The position numbers and the translations under genes are program-made. From the NCBI GenBank assembly GCA_030849465.1, contig JARVLF010000022.1, forward strand, positions 551,907-615,906: DNA of 64,000 nt. The letters run 5' to 3'. The DNA is from Moesziomyces globuligerus. Taxonomy: Eukaryota; Basidiomycota; Ustilaginomycetes; Ustilaginales; Ustilaginaceae. The notes under the pieces were generated by a model. It was not told where the DNA came from. It did no database searches and saw nothing but the letters and a program-made list of their open reading frames with translations. Positions 42,687 through 51,846 of this stretch are shown here, in pieces; the first letter of the stretch is position 1, and each line of letters starts with the position of its first letter.

Positions 42687-43625
42687 TGTTACAGGCCTGG
42701 ATCAGACCCTGATCGACGCAGGCACGTGTGGAGGGCGCAGGCGAAAATCCGTAGCACGGGCTACGAGCGCGCCAAGTCGCGGTCCGGCGAGTGGAGGCCA
42801 CTCGACGAATGCCGTCAATAATTCGCCGAGTGAGGCCCACTTGACGGACGGCCTGCGGCGACCCCGGAAAACCACGAGCAGGTCATACAATGGACGTACC
42901 CGGCTCGGAGACGAAGGGGAGGAGGAGAGGGGTGCTCGTTGGCCCAGGGGGCAACGAGCGTAACGTGCAAAGGGGAGTCATGCACGAGAGGAGGCCTGAG
43001 CCCGAGGGGGTGGGCGAAACCTCCCGGCATCAATGAGATGCTAGCAGGGGCCGTTCGAGACGGCACCCTGCCACACGCTGGCCCTCCTGGTGAGGGCAAG
43101 TACTTATAGCTTCGACTCATCGAGTGCGATGGGGCTGCGCCCCATCCACTCTACTTTACTTTACATCACTCAGTCGTTATCATTCGTCAGTATCACTGTC
43201 TTTCAGTCCATTCGTCTCACAGTAGCAATCGCAGGGCGTTGCTACTACTTGCGTGTGTGTTGTATCACCGCTCAGACGTCGTCGACACCTTCATCGACGC
43301 TACGGCACCTACACTGTAGGCAGTACCTCCACTGCGGCCCTGGAACCTCAACCAGTGCCTCGACAACTGTCTGAGCATTACGAGCACTCGTGCAAAGACG
43401 GAAGTCCTTCCCACGACGCCCAAAGGCGTCTGCAGCAATCGAGTCGTGCCGCGCTACCTCTGAACAGGGTGCTCACAGTGGTCAGCCGATATCCGTTGAG
43501 TCGCGTCGACTCGCCGAATAACTCAGGCGATTCGTCGAGTCCACGCCACTCGCCGAACGAGTCAAATAATTCGCCGAGTCCACGTCACTCGCCGAATAAG
43601 GATTTCGGGCACGCGACCCCTGACA
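42687..43625 (+). repeat. 5' LTR of element B, forward orientation (939 bp)
   Basis: It begins TGTTACAGGCC and ends CCCCTGACA. It is the partner of the reversed LTR at 35613-36551. Opposite orientation of two LTRs of the same element is the key sign of the inversion. A TTATAG box precedes the predicted transcription start at 43144. Confidence 0.93.
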
Positions 43626-43663
43626 TTAGAGTGGATCGTTCAAGCAGCTCCCCACGACTCACC

Positions 43664-45091
43664 ATGGCGGACGAGACCCTCGTCAAGAAGCTGGACGAGC
43701 TCATCAGCCTGGTCAAGGCCCAGCTCGAGCTTACCACCCGGGTAAATCAAGATGCCATGACGGCCCGAGCCCGCCAGCACCTTGCCGAGCGCCTCTCGCA
43801 GGTTCCCGAGGAGCAGGCCGACGAATCCTCGTTCGCCGACCCGCCCACCCCTACGCCTGCGGCTCGTCCTCGCCGATCGGTGTCCTTCGCTGACGATGGC
43901 GAACGCACCTACACCGACCGCGAGACGTACTCGACTCCGACTGGCAGTCGCTACACGAAGCCAAGGACGGAGGCCGCCTCAGGCGAGGAGGGGTACGATA
44001 CCATCTCGCTCGAGGATCTTCCGCATAGCCAGCAGAAGTCCCTCTCGACGCCCTTCCCCAAGTTCAACCCCCGTGACGTCGAACTCTTCGTGATCGAGGC
44101 CGAGGCCTGGTTCAAATTCAACCGAGTCTACGACCACGAGACGATGATCAACTACACGGGCACCCAACTGGACGGCAGCGCTCGCGAGTGGTGGACCTCC
44201 AAGATCCGGGTCGATCGGCCTCGCCAGGGCAAGCTGTTCCATGACTGGCACTTCTTCACGAAGCGGCTCTCAGAACAGTACAACCCGCGTAACGTCAGGA
44301 TGGAGGCCTACAACAAGCTGTTGGCCCTTCGTCTCACTAGCGACACCCCGGGCGCGGCCACTCGCCACGTCGAGCGGTTCCGCGATCTCGAGAGCCAGGT
44401 CAACCTCGAGGACACCGAGTTGCTCATCGACTTGTTCCGAGGCAGTCTGACTCGCAGCCTGCAGGAGAAGTTCGAGCGCAACCCGCCCGGCGATCGCTGG
44501 GGTTGGTATCGCGAGGTCGAGGAGATTGACAGGCAGAGGATGTCTCTGCAGCAGGCGTCCGCCAGGCACCCAAGCCTACCTGCCCCGCGCAGCGGCATGG
44601 CATCAAGTCAGCGCCCTGCAGGGCCCGCCGCGGTCAGCCCACCCCGCCAGCCTGCCCCTCCGGCGCCTGGCACGCCGTACCGGCCCGGCAACAGGCCGCT
44701 GCCGCCGCACTTGGCGCAGAACCTTAGGCCACGCGCCCCGGCCGGTAGCGCAGGACCCACAACGTTTGGCAGCACGGTTTGCCACCTGTGCCAAGGCACA
44801 GGCCACTGGGCACGAGACTGCCCAAGCAGGAAGGCACCGCCGGCAACCCCGAGGCCGGCTGGCCCAAGGGTCGCAGTGGCACTCGAGGACCCGCAACAAG
44901 GCGACCAGCCTCCAGAGGAAGCCATGGAGGCGGAGCAGGCTGACGATGGTGAGGACTACGGGTACGACTCGGTCGATCAAGAGCCCCTGGACCTCACCCA
45001 GTTCGAAAGCCCTGCTGCGGCCGCCAACCACGCAGCTCCCCGAGACGACAACGATGACGCCCAGGAAAACTGCTATGGGGCGATGCACTAA
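43664..45091 (+). CDS. gag: Intact Gag of the chromovirus
   Basis: The protein is 475 residues, starting MADETLVKKLDEL. It has a Thr/Pro/Arg-rich N-terminal third and a capsid-like central part with WFKFNRVYDHETMINYTG, AREWWTSK and LFHDWHFFTKRLSEQYNP, typical of Ty3/gypsy Gag. A Pro-rich linker follows, then a CCHC zinc knuckle CHLCQGTGHWARDCP and an acidic tail. The upstream frame into the LTR lacks an ATG. The stop codon overlaps the pol start (TAATG at 45089-45093). Gag forms the cytoplasmic particle that packages the element RNA. Confidence 0.92.
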   Translation: MADETLVKKLDELISLVKAQLELTTRVNQDAMTARARQHLAERLSQVPEEQADESSFADPPTPTPAARPRRSVSFADDGERTYTDRETYSTPTGSRYTKPRTEAASGEEGYDTISLEDLPHSQQKSLSTPFPKFNPRDVELFVIEAEAWFKFNRVYDHETMINYTGTQLDGSAREWWTSKIRVDRPRQGKLFHDWHFFTKRLSEQYNPRNVRMEAYNKLLALRLTSDTPGAATRHVERFRDLESQVNLEDTELLIDLFRGSLTRSLQEKFERNPPGDRWGWYREVEEIDRQRMSLQQASARHPSLPAPRSGMASSQRPAGPAAVSPPRQPAPPAPGTPYRPGNRPLPPHLAQNLRPRAPAGSAGPTTFGSTVCHLCQGTGHWARDCPSRKAPPATPRPAGPRVAVALEDPQQGDQPPEEAMEAEQADDGEDYGYDSVDQEPLDLTQFESPAAAANHAAPRDDNDDAQENCYGAMH

Positions 45092-45093
45092 TG
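45089..45093 (+). promoter_or_regulatory. TAATG gag stop/pol start overlap
   Basis: The gag stop TAA and the pol ATG share one base. The same arrangement is present in the inverted copy (42419-42415). It would allow coupled termination-reinitiation to make Pol at low level instead of ribosomal frameshifting; this mechanism is inferred. Confidence 0.7.
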
Positions 45094-48000
45094 GCATGCA
45101 TGGCCCTACATCCCTGGACGCCATCCATCTGTAAATATCAAGATTGCGCTCTTTGTTTCTCAACCAGCGACGGCAAGGCGGTGCTCGAGTTGACCGGAAC
45201 GGTCCAAGGCCACCCGGCTCGCATCCTCGCCGACACTGGCGCTGGCCTGTCCATAGTCTCAGGTTCGTTCGCCCGCAAACACAAAATACCATCAAAAACA
45301 GCAAAAACAACAACAATACATGGTGTCACCGGGCACCAGATGACCACGCGGTCCATGGCGATGACCCGTGTAGCGATTGGGGGCCACGACCTCGGCCCGG
45401 TGCCCGCGTGGGTAGTGGACGTGGCCGACTACGACTTCATCCTGGGGTATCGGGCCCTACGCCGGCTCAAACCAACTATCCATTGGGAGACCGGGCAGCT
45501 CGAGTTCGAGCTACTAGGGCCGATGCAGGCCTACCATGCCTCCCAAGATGACGGGTCGCTCCTACCAAAAGCCGTCGAAGAAGGCACACGGCGAATTTCG
45601 GTGACATCCGCCGAGTCGCGGCCACTCGACGAACCTCCACATTCGTTCGCCGAGTCGCGCTCACTCGGCGAATTGCCGCTCCGGTCCGCCGAGCCCACCC
45701 CATTTGCCGAACGCCAAATTCCGGCGAGGCTCCACGGCCACGAGTTTGTATCCGCCGAACGCCTGCTGCAGGCAGCCGTCGAAGACGGCCCAATTGGGTT
45801 CATGCTCCTGGAGGAACCATGGGATTCCCTACCGGCATTCGGTTTTGTGCCTACCGGAGCCGACAAGGGGGTGGAAATGGAGGTGGAGCCCAACAAGCCG
45901 GTGTTGGTCGAAGAGATCCCAGAGCCTTACAGGCATCTGCGAGTCGTCTTCGACGAGGTGGAAGCAGACCGGCTGCCGCCCCACACGGATCATGACCTCC
46001 GCATCGATTTGGTGGAGGGCAGCAAGCCCCCTCAAGGGCCGCTGTACCTCAAGGGGCCCAAGGAGATGGCAGAGCTACGCAAGTACTTGGACGAGAATCT
46101 CGCCAAGGGCTTCATTCGGCCATCAAAGAGCCCGGCGCGGTCACCGGTGCTCTTCGTACCCAAGAAGGACGGCGGCCTTTGCCTCTGTGTCGACTACCGA
46201 GGGCTCAACGAAATCACAATCAAGAATCGCGCACCACTACCGCTCATCGAGGAGCAGCTGTTCCTCTTGCGCAAGGCCAAGATCTACTCGAAACTGGACC
46301 TCAAGGCCGCCTACAACCTGATTCGCATCTCCAGCGGCGATGAATGGAAGACGGCATTTGGGACCCAGCTTGGGCTATACGAGTACTTGGTGATGCCGTT
46401 CGGCCTGGCAAATGCCCCAGCTCACTTCCAGTCGTTCATCAACCACATCTACCGCGACATCATTGGGGTGTACGTGGTAGTGTACCTTGACGACTTCCTC
46501 ATCTTCAGCGACACACTCGACGAGCACATCAAGCACGTCACAGAGGTGCTCACAAGGCTCAAACAGCACAGACTCTTCGCCAAGCTGTCCAAGTGTGCCT
46601 TTCACACCAACACGGTCGAATTCCTGGGGTACATCATCAAGCCCTCCGGAATCGAGATGGACCCAGAGAAGGTCCGCACGGTCAAGGAATGGCCTATGCC
46701 GGAGTCGATCCACGACATCCAGCGCTTCCTTGGGTTTGCGAACTTCTACCGGCGGTTCATCTCCCACTTTGCCCGGATCGCCAAGCCCCTCACGTCCCTG
46801 GTGAAGCCGACGGAACGCTTCAAGAAGCTCGAGCTGCCGGAAGACGCCAAGCAGGCCTTCCACAAGCTCATACAAGCGTTCACGACGGCAGGAGTGCTAA
46901 GACACTTCGATTACCACCTGCCAACGCGGCTCGAGACGGACGCCAGCGACTTTGCCATTGCCGGGGTCCTGAAGCAGGAACACGAGGGCCGGTGGCACCC
47001 GGTCGCATACTACTCGCGGAAGATGGCGCCCGCCGAGAAGAACTACGAGATCCATGACAAGGAGCTTCTCGCAGTTGTGGCATGCCTCACCCAGTGGCGC
47101 CATATGCTTGCAGGGCTGCCTAGCCAACTCGTCATTCTCACGGACCACGAGGCGCTCAAGTACTTCAAGTCGCAACGCCGCATCACGGGCAGGCAGGCGC
47201 GCTGGGCGGTGTTGCTAGCAGATTTCGACTTCGTGTTGCAATACCGGCCAGGGGATAAGGCCGGCGAGCCTGACGCCCTGACCCGGCGTCGCGACATGGA
47301 GCCGGCAGGCGAGGAGCGCGAGCATAACGTGCGGCAACTATTGCCCTCCCGCGCATTTGCGGTGGAGAACGAGCCAATTTGGCGAGTCCTTGCTTGCCTC
47401 GGAAGGACTGCTAGGCCTCGCCAAGACCTTCCAACCGCTCGATAAAGAGTTGGCCGAGCTGCACGCCAAAACACCGTTCGAGGAGAAGAACAGAGTGTGG
47501 TACAAGGAAGGCCGGTTGGTGGTGCCGAAGGTAACCATGCCAGGTAGCACCACCGACCGCAAGACTCGCCACGCCCGCGAGGTGGACGAGCAGTCGCTGT
47601 CGGTGGAGCACCTTCGCTTCATGGTAATGTCGCAGTGCCATGACGGAGTGGCGGCCGGCCACGTTGGCCGCGACGCCACGCTGCACCTGGCACGTCGACA
47701 CTACTGGTGGCCAGGCATGACAACCTGGATAGCGGACTACGTTGCGAGCTGCCCTGTCTGCGCCAGATACAAAGCGCCCAGACACAAGCCATACGGCTTG
47801 CTGCAGCCACTCGCAACGCCGCAACGGCCATGGGGTTCCATATCGATGGACTTCATCGAAGGCCTGCTGCTGTCAAGCGGGTACGACTCCATCTTGGTAA
47901 TCGTTGACCGCTTGACCAAGTATGCAGTTGTCGCCCCGACGCACAAGACAGCGACAGCCAAGCAAACCGCCGAGCTCCTCAAGCTTCACTTGTTCGCCCA

Positions 48001-48889
48001 CTTTGGCGTCCCGGACCACATTGTGTCGGACAGGGGACGCCAGTTCATCTCGAAGACCTGGAGCGAGTTCGTCCGCAGCTTAGGAGCAAGGCACTCGCTC
48101 AGCACGGCCTACCACCCGCAGACAGATGGCCAGACGGAGCGTGTCAACCAAGTCCTGGAGCAGTACCTTCGCATGTACTGCAACTACCAGCAGAACAACT
48201 GGGCTAGCCTGCTCAGCGGAGCCGCCTTCGTCTACAACAACACGGTGCACACGAGCATCGGCGTCTCGCCTTTCTTCGCGTGCTACGGCTGGAACCCAAA
48301 GTCTCACCCGGAGATCCCGGCCAAGCTCGGCGTAAACGACACCAGTCGGGCCGAGTTCTTGGCGCAGGGCAGCGAGCGGTTCCACTACCTGCAAGACCAG
48401 ATCCGGCAAGCACAACGCCGAGCGGTCGAGCAATACAACCGCAAGCACAAGGACATCGAGTTCAAGGTCGGCGACCTGGTCTACGTCAACCGAAAGAACT
48501 GGATGACCAAAAGGCCGTCGCCCAAGCTCGATACGAGGTTCGCCGGCCCATTCCCGGTGAAGGAACGCATCGGCAGACGGGCATATTGCCTCACTTTGCC
48601 CGCAAGCCTCCGCGTGCATGACGTCTTCCACGTTTCGATGCTGGAGCCCGCCAAGAGCAGCGCGCTCCCTCAACGCGAGTTGCTACCGGTGGAACCGCCT
48701 CTGCCGGACGAAGAGCTCGAATACGAGGTGGAGGCCATCATCGGCAAGCGCGTTCGAAACCGCCAGGTCGAATACAAGGTCCTATGGCGCAGCTACTCAG
48801 AGGAAGCAGCGTCCTGGGAGCCCACCGACCTCCTCAGCTGTCCAGACCTCATCCGGGAGTATGAGGAGTTGGCGGGGGGACGGGCCTAG
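45091..48889 (+). pseudogene. pol: Pol polyprotein with a frameshifting 62-bp deletion
   Basis: It is collinear with the intact copy and carries the same PR, RT and RNase H motifs up to about 47390. There a segment equal to 40053-40114 of the intact copy is missing, flanked by GCAA microhomology, and the frame ends at 47445. Integrase and chromodomain continue in another frame to 48889 with their motifs otherwise intact (SCPVCARYK, YHPQTDGQTERVNQ, YKVLWRSYSEEAASWEP). The element could supply RT but not integrase from this copy. One base next to the deletion reads TTGG where the other copy has TCGG, a further TCG-to-TTG change. Confidence 0.9.
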
Positions 48890-49205
48890 ACAGGCGGCGG
48901 GGAAGGAGCGCGGCGGAGGGGGCGCTCAGAGAGGATTTGGCGAGTATAGCGGGCTCGACGAATTGGCAGGATGATTTGGCAAGTCGAGGCGACTCGACAA
49001 ATTACAAAATTGATTCGGCGAGTGCGCGTCACTCGACGGATAGGAAACAGCCCGGTGCGAAGACCAGGAAGGCAACAGCAAACACACAGCCAGGGGACTC
49101 AACGACCAGAAGCTCGTTCAGGCTGGTCGCAGGCAAGCTCAATAGGGACAGGTCACAGTCCCACACAAGCAAGAAGAGCCAAGACACTGGGATTACCGCA
49201 CATTG

Positions 49206-50831
49206 CTACATGTCGATGTAGGAGCCATCGTTCGGGCCCGGGGGAAAGACATACTCGTCGATGGGGTCGGGGGCTCCACCAGACACGGCCACAGACTCGT
49301 GCGGCTGACGCTCGGAGTAGAGCGAATGCCAGCAGTCCGAGAAACGCAGCATCACCCGCAAGAGGGGTAGTCGCAGCCGGGCCGTCCGGATCCGGAAGAC
49401 GCGGCGGGTCGCGACAGTCCAGCCGAAGGTCTCGGTCGGGACCGTCATCCGGTCGTACGACCGAGTGGGGCCTGGCCCCGGAGCACCTGCCACCGACAAG
49501 TTAGCGCGCTCAGCACGCTGGCGCGAACGGCCCGTGGGAGTGCCGTCTCCCGGGTACTCCATCCCGGGGAAGGCGCGGACGCTGCGCTCGCAGTTGCCGA
49601 CGTCGGCAAGGTGGCAGTGGGTGCACACCCGCGGAAGACGACTGCGCTCCCCATATGGGTTGGGGAACGCCGACGGGAAGCAGCTGCGATGGAGAGAGGA
49701 GGGTCAGCGGTCGGCCAGACAGGAACAAAAGCAGGGGCACAGTACTTACGGGACTCCCAGGTCAGCGCACCGGCGGCACTGCCAACTCGGCCAAGGCATG
49801 CAGCCCTCCGTCAGGCGCATCATGACAATGCGCTGCAAACGCTGCTTGGCGTTAGAGCCCGCGGCAACGTCCCAGTTCCGAGGGTACCGACCCTCGGCCA
49901 CGCGCACCAACAAATCGGCGACCTCGTACTGCCCCGACCAGCCGATGATCTCGGCATGCGATGGCTTGCGGTGGTCGGGAGGCGGCGGCGACGGAGTGCG
50001 GGGAACCTCCCAGCGAGGGGGAGGTGTCAGCCGCTGCACATCCCGCTCAAATGCGGGTGTGGCGGCGCGGCCAAAAGGCCCGGAAGGTCCCGTACGACCG
50101 GGAACCGCAGGGACGACAACCTTGACGCCGTCGGAGGGGTTGACGGAGGGCGCTGGGACGTCCAACGCGACCTCAACGCCGTCGGAGGCAGCACTCGTGG
50201 GCGAGGGGAACGCGTAGACCTCCCCCCAACGCTCCAGTTGCTCTCCCAACGACAGGCCGACCGCAGCGGCCCGACGCTCGCGGCTGACGCGCGCCTCCTC
50301 GGCCGCCGCAGCCATGCCCTCCGCCGTGGGAGACGGCGGCGAGTAGGACGGCGACCTCGGCTCGGAAGCCAGCGCTGGGTCGACCTGCACGGGGGGCGGC
50401 GACAGAGGAGCGTACACCGGGCTCCTAGGGGGCGACAAAGGCGCGAGAGGACCCGACACCTGGCTGGACGGCGCGGAGCCCAGGAAAAGCGCCTCTAGCG
50501 GCGCACGGCCACTGGGCTCGGAGGCCGCGTCGGACGCAGCTCGCGGCGGTGGCGGGGTGCTGGCCGGCACCAGAATCGGCTCTGCTGCCGACGCCGACGC
50601 GCCGCGCGGACGCGGGCGCAGGGTGGTCCTGCGCCGCTTCGACAAGGCCGACATGGCCTCGGGCGAGGCCGGACGGACAGGAGAGGATGGCCCAACGGGG
50701 GCCAAGGACGTGGATGGCCCCGCCGTGGAGTCGGCAGGGCAAGGAGGGGAGGCGACAGGAGGGGCCGCGCGCGCGGCAGCGGCGCGAGCGCGGGTCACGC
50801 GCGGAGAGAAACGCGAGTTGGGGCCCGCCAT
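49206..50831 (-). CDS. Spliced antisense accessory protein of element A
   Basis: Exon 1 is 50831-49750, the intron 49749-49684 (66 bp; GTAAGT...CGCAG), exon 2 49683-49206; the product is 519 residues. It has the same layout as the copy at 36625: Pro/Ser-rich N-terminal half, EIIGWSGQYEVADLLVRVAEG core, CRRC and CTHCH cysteine pairs brought together by splicing, and the end GSYIDM. The N-terminal half differs strongly from the other copy, with insertions and deletions that keep the frame (for example an extra Val/Pro-rich stretch around residues 240-270). The core and exon 2 are nearly identical. The intron sequence differs while its length and splice sites are kept. Confidence 0.8.
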
Positions 50832-50892
50832 GGTCGAGGAGGAGATGATGGTGCTAAGGAACGGACACGGCCTCGACGGAGCTCGGCTCTTA

Positions 50893-50904
50893 CGAGGGGG
50901 GTAG
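50893..50904 (+). other. Polypurine tract of element A
   Basis: CGAGGGGGGTAG abuts the 3' LTR start at 50905. The same sequence, reversed, follows the element B LTR at 36552 and the element C LTR at 56569. It is the expected plus-strand priming site. Confidence 0.75.
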
Positions 50905-51846
50905 TGTTACAGGCGTGGATCAGACCCTGATCGACGCGGGCACGTGTGGAGGGCGCAGGCGAAAAACCTGGCGCCTGGGCTGCGAGCGCGCCAAGTCGCG
51001 GTCCGGCGAGTGGAGGCCACTCGACGAATTTTGCCGGCAATTCGTCGAGTGAGGCCCACTCGACGAACGGCCTGCGGCGACCCCGGAAAACCACAAGCAG
51101 GTCATACGACGGTCAGACCTAACTTGGAGACAAAGGGGAGGAGGGGAGGAGTGCTTGTTGCCCCAGGGGCAGCAAGCATAACGTGCAAAGGGGGAGGTAT
51201 GCACAGGAGGAGGCCCGAGCTTGGGGAGGTGGGCGAAACCTCACTGCATCAATGAGATGCTGGCTGGGGCCGTTCGAGACGGCGCCTTGCCACACGCTGG
51301 CCCTCCTGGTGAGGGCCAGTACTTAAGAGCTTCTGCTCACCGAGTGTGATGGGGCTGGCCCCCATCCACTCTACTTTACTTTACAGCACTCAGTCGTTAT
51401 CATTCGTCAGTATCACTGTCTTTCAGTCCATTCGTCTCACAGTAGCAATCGCAGGGCGTTGCTACTACTTGCGTGTGTGTTGTACCACCGCTTCAGACGT
51501 CGTCGACACCTTCATCGACGCTACGGCACCTACACCGTAGGCAGTACCTCCACTGCGGCCCTGGAACCTCAACCAGTGCCTCGACAACCGTCAGAGCATT
51601 ACGAGCACTTGTGCAAAGACGGAAGTCCTTCCCACGACGCCCCAAGGCGTCTGCAACATTCGAGTTGTGCCGCGCTACCTCTGAACGGGGTGCTCACAGT
51701 GGTCAGCCGCTATCCGTTGAGTCGCGTTGACTCGCCAAATAACCCAGGCAATCCGTCGAGTCCACGCCACTCGCCGAACGAGTCAAATAATTCGCCGAGT
51801 CCACGTCACTCGCCAAATAAGGATTTCGGGCACGCGACCCCTGACA
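50905..51846 (+). repeat. 3' LTR of element A (942 bp)
   Basis: It is collinear with 33555-34496. All 11 differences are C/T or G/A; this copy carries eight of the TTG or CAA variants and the other carries three. It is followed at once by the CCCTC duplication and host-gene sequence. Confidence 0.95.

Larger units (their letters stand above)
33555..51846 (+). mobile_element. Nested and rearranged Ty3/gypsy chromovirus complex (elements A and B)
   Basis: Order: LTR(+) 942 bp, gag fragment(+), LTR(-) 939 bp, antisense ORF, pol(-), gag 3' fragment(-), LTR(+) 939 bp, gag(+), pol(+), antisense ORF, LTR(+) 942 bp. The outer LTRs form one subfamily pair and the inner LTRs another. Gag of A is split at CCAAG: 35608-35612 reads CCAAG and the other side, at 42682-42686, reads CTTGG in inverted orientation. 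This fits B inserting in reverse into gag of A, then inversion between the opposed pol copies. LTRs begin TGT and end ACA. Protein order PR-RT-RNaseH-IN-chromodomain defines a chromovirus. Confidence 0.9.
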
